Assembly (NCBI RefSeq): GCF_011769525.1
Contig: NZ_CP050440.1
Location: 7,674,001-7,738,000 of the forward strand
Length of the DNA: 64,000 nt
Direction of reading: 5' to 3'
DNA from: Tolypothrix sp. PCC 7910
GTDB lineage: Bacteria; Cyanobacteriota; Cyanobacteriia; Cyanobacteriales; Nostocaceae
Within the stretch, counting starts at the first letter, position 1; the number at the start of each line of letters is the position of its first letter. Positions 43,810 to 52,447 of the stretch are shown piece by piece. The position numbers and the translations under genes are program-made. Under the pieces are notes generated by a model. It searched no databases, was not told the origin of the DNA, and saw nothing but the letters and a program-made list of their open reading frames with translations.

Positions 43810-46800
43810 TTAAGCTATGACAACAATGTCAGTGTAAGCCAAAGAAGGCTTGGAACTCAGTACAGCAATTTGCGTAGCTGCTAAAGCACCTGTACCGTCA
43901 ATGTCAAACAATAAATCTCCATTAACCGAGTTATAGATAAACCTATCAGAAGCGTCACCCGCAGCTGTGCCGATCACAAATTGATCGGCAGTAATTGTTC
44001 CACCTGCTACTAAACCACCGCCAAAACCAGAAGCAGAAACAGAAATTTTATCGCTTTGATTACTCAAGAAATCAATAATGATATCAATTCCCTGATTACC
44101 ATTATTGAAACTAAATCTGTCAGTTCCATTACCACCAATCAAAGTATCATTGCCTAGGCCGCCAATCAAAATATCATTCCCAGCACCACCGTCTAAGCTA
44201 TCATTACCACCGCCACCGTTAATGCTGTCATCACCAGCACCACCGAGTATGGTGTCGTTACCTGCTCCTCCTTCCAAGCTATCGTTTTTAGTTGTACCCG
44301 TTACCTGAAGGCGGTTAATCCCGCTGAATGAGATATAGTCCAGATCATTATTATTCGCCACCTGGTCGCGATAAGCACTGCCATAAGACTCACCATTGCT
44401 GGAATTAGTGTTGAGGCGCATTTCTTTGCCCACATCATCAATGGAGTAGTCCAAGATGAGTAGGTCATCGCCTACACCACCATTGACTGTGTCGCTGCCT
44501 AAGCCAGCATTGATGGTGTCGTTTCCTGCGCCTGTAGTGAAACTGTCATTGCTACGGTAGGCTATTCCATTGACTAGGCTCGGTTGAGTAATACTGTCGT
44601 TACCCGAACCTGTGGTAATGGTGAAATGCTCAAAGTTTTTGGCAGTTACACCTGCAACTGTGAGATTGTTACTCAGGCTGAGGTTGAGGTTGCTGGTTTG
44701 GGTTGAAAGGTTGAGGATAAGGCGATCGCTACCTGCGCCACCATCCAAGCTGTCGTTACCACCGCCACCGTTAATGCTGTCATCTCCTGCACTACCGAGT
44801 ATGGTGTCGTTACCTGCTCCTCCTTCCAAGCTATCGTTTTTAGTTGTACCCGTTACCTGAAGGCGGTTAATCCCGCTGAATGAGATATAGTCCAGATCAT
44901 TATTATTCGCCGCCTGGTCGCGATAAGCACTGCCATAAGACTCACCATTGCTGGAATTGGTGTTGAGGCGCATTTCTTTGCCCACATCATCAATGGAGTA
45001 GTCCAAGATGAGTAGGTCATCACCCACACCGCCATTGACTGTGTCGCTACCTAAACCAGCATTGATGGTGTCGTTTCCTGCGCCTGTAGTGAAACTGTCA
45101 TTGCTACGGTAGGCTATTCCATTAACTAGGCTCGGTTGAGTAATACTGTCGTTACCCGAACCTGTGGTAATGGTGAAATGCTCAAAGTTTTTGGCAGTTA
45201 CACCTGCAACTGTGAGATTGTTACTCAGGCTGAGGTTAAGGTTGCTGGTTTGGGTTGAGAGGTTGAGGATGAGGCGATCGCTACCTGCGCCACCATCCAA
45301 GCTATCATTCCCACCACCACTACTAATGCTGTCATCTCCTGCACCACCGAGTATGGTATCGTTACCTATTCCTCCTTCCAAGCTATCGTTTTTCGTTGTC
45401 CCTGTGACCTGTAATCGGTTGATGCCACTGAAGGAAAGATAGTCGAGGTAAGTGTTAGTCGTGGCTTGATAGCGATAAGCACTACCAGAGGATTCACCAT
45501 TGCTGGAATTAGTGTTCAGGCGCATTTCTTTGCCCACATCATCAATTGAGTAGTCCAAGATGAGTAGGTCATCGCCTACACCACCATTGACTGTGTCGCT
45601 GCCTAAGCCAGCATTGATGGTGTCGTTTCCTGCGCCTGTAGTGAAACTGTCATTGCTGCGATAAATCGCACTGTTAACGATTGTCGGTTGAGTAATACTG
45701 TCGTTACCCGAACCTGTGGTAATGGTAAATTGCTCAAAGTTTTTAGCAGTTACACCTACAACTGTGAGATTGTTACTCAAGGCGAGGTTGAGGTTGCTGG
45801 TTTGGGTTGAGAGGTTGAGGATAAGGCGATCGCTACCTGCGCCACCGTCCAAGCTGTCGTTACCACCGCCACCGTTAATGCTGTCATCTCCTGCACTACC
45901 GAGTATGGTGTCGTTACCTGCTCCTCCTTCCAAGCTATCGTTTTTCGTTGTCCCTGTGACCTGTAATCGGTTGATGCCACTGAAGGAAAGATAGTCGAGG
46001 TAAGTGTTAGTCGTGGCTTGATAGCGATAAGCACTACCAGAGGATTCACCATTGCTGGAATTAGTGTTCAGGCGCATTTCTTTGCCCACATCATCAATTG
46101 AGTAGTCCAAGATGAGTAGGTCATCGCCTACACCACCATTGACTGTGTCGCTGCCTAAGCCAGCATTGATGGTGTCGTTTCCTGCGCCTGTAGTGAAACT
46201 GTCATTGCTGCGATAAATCGCACTGTTAACGATTGTCGGTTGAGTAATACTGTCGTTACCCGAACCTGTGGTAATGGTAAATTGCTCAAAGTTTTTAGCA
46301 GTTACACCTACAACTGTGAGATTGTTACTCAAGGCGAGGTTGAGGTTGCTGGTTTGGGTTGAGAGGTTGAGGATAAGGCGATCGCTACCTGCGCCACCGT
46401 CCAAGCTGTCGTTACCACCGCCACCGTTAATGCTGTCATCTCCTGCACTACCGAGTATGGTGTCGTTACCTGCTCCTCCTTCCAAGCTATCGTTTTTCGT
46501 TGTCCCTGTGACCTGTAATCGGTTGATGCCACTGAATGAAATTGAGTCAATCCAAGTTCCTGTAGTTGATGTACGTCCTGCACTTCCTGAAGATCCTTCT
46601 GATCCTGTATAGCTGTTAAGGGCTATACCTTTGCCAACATCATCTATAGAATAGTCAAGAACAAGCAAGTCATCTCCTGCACCACCGCTAACTTGATCGT
46701 TTAACCCTAAACCAGGATTAATGGTGTCATTACCTGCACCACCATTGAAGATGTCATTACTGCGGTAAACTACTCCCCCAACTACCGCAGATTGCAACAA

Positions 46801-49800
46801 TTGGTCATTACCACTACCTGTAGTAATTGTAAATTTCTCAAAATTAGTAGCAGTAACAATTCCTGGGAGAGTAATGCCATTGTTAGGGTTGGTAATCGTT
46901 AAATTAACGGTTTGATTGGATAGATCAAGATAGAGACTATCAGTACCATTACCACCATCAAGGGTATCAATTCCTAGTCCACCTCTAATGGTGTCATTAC
47001 CATCATTGCCACTGACGCGATCATTACCAAAACCCCCATCCAGGTTATCATCACCAGCCCCACCGTTAATTACATCATCACCTAAGCCACTGTTAATTCG
47101 GTCATTTCCTAACCCGCCATTGATGATGTCATTACCCGATGTTCCGCCAACTACATCATCGGCAATAGTCAAAAAGTTAGGTTGGCGTAAAGTATTTAAA
47201 TAACCTGAAAGTTGACTAGAAGCTAAAGCTTGGTTGATGCGTTGATCGTAGTCAGTTTGTGATAGTCCAAATCGGTTTTCATAAGCATCTAATCCGCTAA
47301 TGACCAAATTCCAGTAAATAATAGCTTGGTCTTGATCGGTAGGTGCATTGCTTACTAAACTATTGAGAACTGTATTGAGATCGCTAGTATTTTCTAGGCT
47401 GTCATTGTCAAGGTTGTATATTGTATCAGGAAATAAATGGCGCAATGAACCTTGAACCAACAAGCGTCCACTAAATTCACGTAATAATTGATTCCAAATT
47501 CCTAATAAAATGTTAGATGCTTGGGGGCCTGGGTCAGCTGGTGTTGGGCCACCTAAGCTTCCCCCACCTACTTGATAGAAGTTGTCGCCAAAGAAAGTTT
47601 CTAAAAAGGCTAACTTCTTACCATCAACATAAGTACCCCGGCTATTAGTAGCAATGTTTTGTACACCAGCCCAACGATAGATAAGGGCTTCAGCTTGGGT
47701 AATAAACTGGTTATAGAATTGTTCAAAGTTGCTAGTATCTAAACTTACTAGATTTCTCATCATGCCGAGCAGAGTTGAGTCTTTGCTCATAGCAATGTAC
47801 AGATCTGGTAGGTTGCCGTAGCCTCTGAGGGTTGGTAAAAAGAGAGTTTCAGCTTTGAGTTGATAGTCCTTGTTGTAGTAACTTGTAACTTGATCTAAAG
47901 CAAACCAAACATCAACAATTTGTCGGGTTGTGCCATTGGCAAGGGTATAAGTACTAGTACTACTGATGCGGTTACCTTCGTTAGTTAGATCTACAGCTTG
48001 ATAGTTGAGATTAATGTTTTTAATTCCCCAATCATTTAAGCTTCTGAGTTCACCAACATCTGAAAAAGCATCTTGATTTGTATCCCGCCAAACTCTCAGG
48101 TTGTTAAACTGAGTATCTTTGGAATCAATAATTCCATCATTATTACTGTCTAACTGTTTGAGAATAATAAATCCGTCAGTTGTGGCATTACCAAACAATT
48201 CAGTAATATCATTAATTTCTCCATCACCATTCTTGTCCCATGCAAGAATGCCATCATCTGCTTTTACCCATCCAGTTCTTTCCGCAAAGCCATCTGCATC
48301 AAGGTCGAAGAAGGTTGTGGAGTTTTGTAAGGAGATAAGTTCAATTCCATCGTTGTCGAGGTCGAAAACAAGAGGGGAAACTGTTTTTTTTGCGTCTCCC
48401 CATGCTGAACTAGGAGCACTTGGAGCAGGGGAGGGTGCATTGCAATTACCAGGTCTATCTCCTAAATCTTTTCCTATTACTACACCACCAGTAATTCCAA
48501 TAGCTATAGCACCTATACGGGGTACTATCGGAATACCTTGTCCTGCCGGAAAAGCCGCTGTTATTCCTCCTGTTAATGTACCTCCAATAGCACCTCCAAT
48601 AATTTTATTACGAAGTTCTTCCCAGCAAAATTTACGTCCTCTGTTAGTAACTTCATATAGGTAATCTATTCCACCGGCGAAACCACCTCCTATCCCACCA
48701 ACTACTGCACTTACAAATGCTCTACCTAAAGGTGTGGCCAAAAGCGCTGGTATTATGGGCAAAGTTCCTTCTGGATCAATAAAGGTAATAGGATTATTTA
48801 AACTATAAGCATAAATATTCCAGCCACCTGCTTGACCAAGCGGATCGGGATTCATGAACCGACCTAATGAAGGCGAATAATATCTCGCTCTCATGTAGTC
48901 GAGTCCATTGCCATCATTCATTACTCCCCATTGCCCTACATATTCAAAGGGGTTAGCTACTCCCTCTGTGGCTGTGAGGGTTTCACCAAAAGGACGGTAA
49001 CTGTAGCGGTTAACGTAGCTTCCATTGGCACCAGTTAAGCCAACTGTGGAACCGATCGCATCAAAATCATAATAATGTGCTGTACCACCCGTACCAAAAC
49101 GTCCGACTAAGCCTATACCATGTGTGTAATTGGCAATTAATCCACCGCTACCGTTATACTCGCCGATCACGTGTCCCCATCCCAAGGGATCGACTAAATA
49201 TTCTGTGCGCTGTCCATTCTGCACAACAGCAGTGCGGTTCCCCAAAGCATCATACTCATAAGTAAATGTCCCTTGGGGTGTTGTACCGCTAATTAAACGA
49301 TTTTCATCATTGTAAACATAAGTCCAAGTCTGAGTGCCATCGACAACCTTAATTAAATTGCCATCTGCATCATAGGTATAGGTCGCACTACCAACCTGGG
49401 TGTATTGATTGAGATTATTTGCTGTATAGTTTGTTGTGACTCCATTGACAGTGCTACTAATGCGATTCCCTGCACCATCATAGACATAACGCAAATCTTG
49501 ATCTGTCAAACTTGCATTGGTGTAATCCAAAAAAGCACGGGTTAACTGTCCTGAAGCATCATACTCATAGGTCGTTTTTCCTTCTGCTGTGGTGACGCTA
49601 GTTTTCCGACCTAAATTATTGTAGGCGTAGCGTTGGTAAGAATTGACTGTACCATTGGCAGTATAATTTGAGATATCTGTCAGTTGATCGGCAGCATCAT
49701 AAGTATAGGTAGTGTAAGTGCCATTACCGTTGGTTTCTCGGCTTAAACGCCCTACTGCATCATAAGTATAAGTAATTAAACTCCCACCACTGGCATTAGT

Positions 49801-50553
49801 TAACCCAGTTAAGCGATTCTCACTATCGTAGTTATAGTTAACGGTGAATCCACTTTGATCCACCATCTTTGTCCGCCTTCCTGTAGTGTCGTAGGTATAT
49901 TGCAGCCAGCGTCCATTAGGATAGGTAACTTTCGTGAGGCGATTCTCTGTGTCATAGCCGAAGCTAATGGTGCTACTTCCCTTAGTAATGGCACTAATCT
50001 TCCCGTTGGCGTTGTAAGTATAACTTTCAAAAGTCCCATCATCAAAGGTTTTGCGCGTCAATTTACCCTGACTGTCGTAGGTATATTGAAAGGTATCGCC
50101 GCTACGTTCTTTTGCCTGAACTACATTACCTGATAGATCGTAACTAAAAGTTTGGGAAGTCCCGTTGGCATGAGTAATTCCGGTCAACTCGCCATAGGTG
50201 TTATAGCTATATTGAGTTACTTGTCCCTTATTATCTGTGACAGTAGTCGGCGCATCCAAATTCCCTGTATAGGTAAAGCTGACTTTCTGATTTAATGGAT
50301 CGGTTTGACTCAGTAGTCGCCCTTGGGCATCATAGCTAAATTTAAAAATGCTATTTCCTGGCGCGGTGATTTGACTAAGATAGTCATTGGCATCATAACT
50401 AAATTGAGTTAAGCGGTTGAGCGGATCTTGTATGCTTTGAAGCTGACCAGTGCTGGTGAAGCGAATTTGTGTTGTAGAACCAGTTGCATCCTTGATGTTA
50501 ATTACACCAGGAGAAACGTAATTATAAGCAAATGGGCGAGTGTTAGTACTCAT
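43810..50553 (-). CDS. Giant RHS/YD-repeat protein with EF-hand-like segment and RTX calcium-binding C-terminus
   Basis: A 2247-residue protein. Residues ~20-540 are YD repeats (GYDTENRLTKV, TYTYDAVGRL). Residues ~545-600 are the RHS core (GLDYMRARYYSPSLGRFMNPDP to NPITFIDPEG). Residues ~600-700 are Gly/Ala-rich and may be membrane-active. Residues ~725-815 have calcium-loop motifs (DLDNDGIEL, DKNGDGEIND, DSNNDGIID). A ~300-residue linker leads to RTX repeats from ~1125 to 2200 and a terminal domain (DRFIYNSVNGDLLFDIDG) typical of type I secretion substrates. There is no signal peptide or PAAR domain. RHS proteins often encase a toxin; here the RHS tip is followed by RTX instead. It is probably a secreted adhesin or toxin-like surface protein. 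Confidence 0.9.
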   Translation of the reverse strand: MSTNTRPFAYNYVSPGVINIKDATGSTTQIRFTSTGQLQSIQDPLNRLTQFSYDANDYLSQITAPGNSIFKFSYDAQGRLLSQTDPLNQKVSFTYTGNLDAPTTVTDNKGQVTQYSYNTYGELTGITHANGTSQTFSYDLSGNVVQAKERSGDTFQYTYDSQGKLTRKTFDDGTFESYTYNANGKISAITKGSSTISFGYDTENRLTKVTYPNGRWLQYTYDTTGRRTKMVDQSGFTVNYNYDSENRLTGLTNASGGSLITYTYDAVGRLSRETNGNGTYTTYTYDAADQLTDISNYTANGTVNSYQRYAYNNLGRKTSVTTAEGKTTYEYDASGQLTRAFLDYTNASLTDQDLRYVYDGAGNRISSTVNGVTTNYTANNLNQYTQVGSATYTYDADGNLIKVVDGTQTWTYVYNDENRLISGTTPQGTFTYEYDALGNRTAVVQNGQRTEYLVDPLGWGHVIGEYNGSGGLIANYTHGIGLVGRFGTGGTAHYYDFDAIGSTVGLTGANGSYVNRYSYRPFGETLTATEGVANPFEYVGQWGVMNDGNGLDYMRARYYSPSLGRFMNPDPLGQAGGWNIYAYSLNNPITFIDPEGTLPIIPALLATPLGRAFVSAVVGGIGGGFAGGIDYLYEVTNRGRKFCWEELRNKIIGGAIGGTLTGGITAAFPAGQGIPIVPRIGAIAIGITGGVVIGKDLGDRPGNCNAPSPAPSAPSSAWGDAKKTVSPLVFDLDNDGIELISLQNSTTFFDLDADGFAERTGWVKADDGILAWDKNGDGEINDITELFGNATTDGFIILKQLDSNNDGIIDSKDTQFNNLRVWRDTNQDAFSDVGELRSLNDWGIKNINLNYQAVDLTNEGNRISSTSTYTLANGTTRQIVDVWFALDQVTSYYNKDYQLKAETLFLPTLRGYGNLPDLYIAMSKDSTLLGMMRNLVSLDTSNFEQFYNQFITQAEALIYRWAGVQNIATNSRGTYVDGKKLAFLETFFGDNFYQVGGGSLGGPTPADPGPQASNILLGIWNQLLREFSGRLLVQGSLRHLFPDTIYNLDNDSLENTSDLNTVLNSLVSNAPTDQDQAIIYWNLVISGLDAYENRFGLSQTDYDQRINQALASSQLSGYLNTLRQPNFLTIADDVVGGTSGNDIINGGLGNDRINSGLGDDVINGGAGDDNLDGGFGNDRVSGNDGNDTIRGGLGIDTLDGGNGTDSLYLDLSNQTVNLTITNPNNGITLPGIVTATNFEKFTITTGSGNDQLLQSAVVGGVVYRSNDIFNGGAGNDTINPGLGLNDQVSGGAGDDLLVLDYSIDDVGKGIALNSYTGSEGSSGSAGRTSTTGTWIDSISFSGINRLQVTGTTKNDSLEGGAGNDTILGSAGDDSINGGGGNDSLDGGAGSDRLILNLSTQTSNLNLALSNNLTVVGVTAKNFEQFTITTGSGNDSITQPTIVNSAIYRSNDSFTTGAGNDTINAGLGSDTVNGGVGDDLLILDYSIDDVGKEMRLNTNSSNGESSGSAYRYQATTNTYLDYLSFSGINRLQVTGTTKNDSLEGGAGNDTILGSAGDDSINGGGGNDSLDGGAGSDRLILNLSTQTSNLNLALSNNLTVVGVTAKNFEQFTITTGSGNDSITQPTIVNSAIYRSNDSFTTGAGNDTINAGLGSDTVNGGVGDDLLILDYSIDDVGKEMRLNTNSSNGESSGSAYRYQATTNTYLDYLSFSGINRLQVTGTTKNDSLEGGIGNDTILGGAGDDSISSGGGNDSLDGGAGSDRLILNLSTQTSNLNLSLSNNLTVAGVTAKNFEHFTITTGSGNDSITQPSLVNGIAYRSNDSFTTGAGNDTINAGLGSDTVNGGVGDDLLILDYSIDDVGKEMRLNTNSSNGESYGSAYRDQAANNNDLDYISFSGINRLQVTGTTKNDSLEGGAGNDTILGSAGDDSINGGGGNDSLDGGAGSDRLILNLSTQTSNLNLSLSNNLTVAGVTAKNFEHFTITTGSGNDSITQPSLVNGIAYRSNDSFTTGAGNDTINAGLGSDTVNGGVGDDLLILDYSIDDVGKEMRLNTNSSNGESYGSAYRDQVANNNDLDYISFSGINRLQVTGTTKNDSLEGGAGNDTILGGAGDDSINGGGGNDSLDGGAGNDILIGGLGNDTLIGGNGTDRFSFNNGNQGIDIIIDFLSNQSDKISVSASGFGGGLVAGGTITADQFVIGTAAGDASDRFIYNSVNGDLLFDIDGTGALAATQIAVLSSKPSLAYTDIVVIA
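44267..46474 (-). repeat. Four 552-bp tandem repeats inside the RHS-RTX gene
   Basis: The marker cctccttcca occurs at 44267, 44819, 45371, 45923 and 46475, always 552 bases (184 codons) apart. Units 45371-45922 and 45923-46474 look identical by eye, while the two units from 44267 resemble each other more than the others. A diverged fifth unit follows to about 47000. Each unit encodes RTX nonapeptides and an LILNLSTQTSNLNL-type strand block. Confidence 0.92.
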
Positions 50554-50911
50554 AAATTCTTGATAGAGGACTTTAGAGTTGAAATTTGATACTAATTTCA
50601 GTCTCCCTATTTCTACTTAAATAAGTAATGTGATTTCGTAAATTTTTTAGTGATTTTTATAAAGAAATTACTGATTCAGGTATAAAAAGACTTTTAGCGA
50701 TCGCTTAATTTCCGAGTAATTAAATCCACAGCATAGACCGCTAACCTTAAAATCAAGAAAGTGTAAAATTATTAAAAAATTTTATGAATATTCAATAAAT
50801 TACTAATGAGTTGTTAGTTAGGTTTTGCACTATGAATTACGTAATTTTCCTTAAAAAAAGCATAATACTAATCATCAGAGATAATTATTAAACGATCACG
50901 GTACTAAGTTT
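50554..50911. other. Divergent promoter region
   Basis: 358 A/T-rich bases between the RHS-RTX gene and the radical-SAM gene. No gene, array or clear operator is seen. Confidence 0.5.
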
Positions 50912-52240
50912 ATGAGTGCGTTGACTATTCGTCCTGCCAAAATTAGTAAAGTATTACCAGATTCCATCGCGGCTGAAGTTGGCTTTGAGGTGGGGGATGC
51001 GATTGTTGCGATTAACGGTACTTGTCCCCGCGATTTAATTGATTACCAATTTTTATGTGCTGATGAAGTTCTAGAACTAGAGGTTTTAGATACATCTGGA
51101 AAAACTCATCACGTAGAAATTGAAAAAGACTACGATGACGATTTAGGGCTAGAATTTGAAACTGCGCTGTTTGATGCTTTAATTCAGTGCAATAACCGCT
51201 GTCCCTTTTGCTTTATTGACCAACAGCCGCCAGGTAAGCGTTCTAGCTTGTATTTTAAAGATGACGATTACCGTCTGAGCTTTTTGTATGGTTCCTATTT
51301 AACTCTCACCAATTTACCAGAACGGGAATGGCAGCGGATTGAACAGATGCGTCTGTCTCCTTTATATGTTTCTGTTCATGCTACAGAACCAGAAGTGAGA
51401 ATTAGACTGCTGAAAAATCCCCGTGCGGGACAAATCTTACAACAACTCAAGTGGTTTCAAGAAAGACGGCTGCAAATTCACGCCCAAGTAGTGGTTTGTC
51501 CTGGTATAAATGATGGCTTTTATTTGGAACAAACATTACATGAATTAGCGTCATTTTATACTGGCGAAGTGCCGACAGTGGCATCAGTAGCAGTAGTCCC
51601 TGTGGGTTTAACAAGGTTTCGCCCTCAAGAAGACGAACTCATTCCTGTCACCAGAGAAAAAGCTAAAGAAGTAATTTCCCAAGTGCGATCGCTTGCTTTA
51701 GAATTTCGCCAAAAGTTCGGTTCTAGCGTGGTTTGGTTGGCTGATGAGTGGTTTTTAATTGCAGGTGAAGAGTTACCTAGCGAAGCTGAATATGAGGAGT
51801 ATCCCCAAATTGATAATGGCGTTGGTTCGATTCGGTTATTTCTCAAGCAATTTGCAGCTGCAGCGGCATCTCTCCCTGCTAAAATTTCTCCCGAAAAGAA
51901 ATTAACTTGGGTAGTTGGTAATGCAGTTGAGCAAGCATTTCAACCCATCCTCACACAATTAAATAATGTGGAGGGTTTGCAGGTAACTATGCGTGCCTTA
52001 GCTAGCGACTATTGGGGACAGAATATTAGTGTGACTGGTTTATTAACTGGCCATGATTTAATTCTAAACTTAAAAGGGCAAGATTTAGGTGATGGCATTT
52101 TGCTGCCAAATGTCATGCTTAAACATGGTGAATTAATATTTTTAGATGATATGAGTATTGCAGAAGTCGCTAGCAAACTAGAAACCAAAATCTTTCCTAT
52201 ATCAGGGATTGAGCAATTAATCAATACCTGTATTGGATGA
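50912..52240 (+). CDS. PDZ/radical-SAM/DUF512 cyanobacterial FeS protein (TIGR03279-like)
   Basis: A 442-residue protein. Residues ~5-70 form a PDZ-like domain (ISKVLPDSIAAEVGFEVGDAI). CNNRCPFCF near residue 93 is a CxxxCxxC radical-SAM cluster motif, followed by IDQQPPGKRSSLYFKDDDYR. The second half matches DUF512 (GEVPTVASVAVVPVGLTRFR). The family is conserved across cyanobacteria and annotated as a putative FeS oxidoreductase; the reaction is unknown. The start ATG at 50912 fits the PDZ domain. Confidence 0.92.
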   Translation: MSALTIRPAKISKVLPDSIAAEVGFEVGDAIVAINGTCPRDLIDYQFLCADEVLELEVLDTSGKTHHVEIEKDYDDDLGLEFETALFDALIQCNNRCPFCFIDQQPPGKRSSLYFKDDDYRLSFLYGSYLTLTNLPEREWQRIEQMRLSPLYVSVHATEPEVRIRLLKNPRAGQILQQLKWFQERRLQIHAQVVVCPGINDGFYLEQTLHELASFYTGEVPTVASVAVVPVGLTRFRPQEDELIPVTREKAKEVISQVRSLALEFRQKFGSSVVWLADEWFLIAGEELPSEAEYEEYPQIDNGVGSIRLFLKQFAAAAASLPAKISPEKKLTWVVGNAVEQAFQPILTQLNNVEGLQVTMRALASDYWGQNISVTGLLTGHDLILNLKGQDLGDGILLPNVMLKHGELIFLDDMSIAEVASKLETKIFPISGIEQLINTCIG

Positions 52241-52244
52241 AAAA

Positions 52245-52288
52245 TGAAGGATGAAGTGTAAAGTGTAAAGTGTAAAGGATGAAGTAAG
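52245..52288. repeat. Heptamer array (gtgtaaa) after radical-SAM gene
   Basis: Three tandem gtgtaaa units flanked by gaaggat/gaagtaa fragments, five bases after the stop. Confidence 0.75.
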
Positions 52289-52426
52289 AAATCAGTAAAT
52301 GTCTTGCTGAGTTTGGGCAAGCAAATATTTAAATGCTGACAATTTATGCAAATTCCTTTGAGGATAGGATATTTTTATACTTTATACTTCCTACTTCAGT
52401 TAATTATTAAACACAGAATTAATCTA

Positions 52427-52447
52427 AGTGAGGAGTGAGGAGTGAAG
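52427..52447 (+). repeat. Heptamer array that carries an RBS and start codon
   Basis: Three units, agtgagg, agtgagg and agtgaag (52427-52447). The GTG start of the GHL10 gene (52442) is inside the third unit, and the gaggag of the units ahead serves as the Shine-Dalgarno. Confidence 0.65.
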
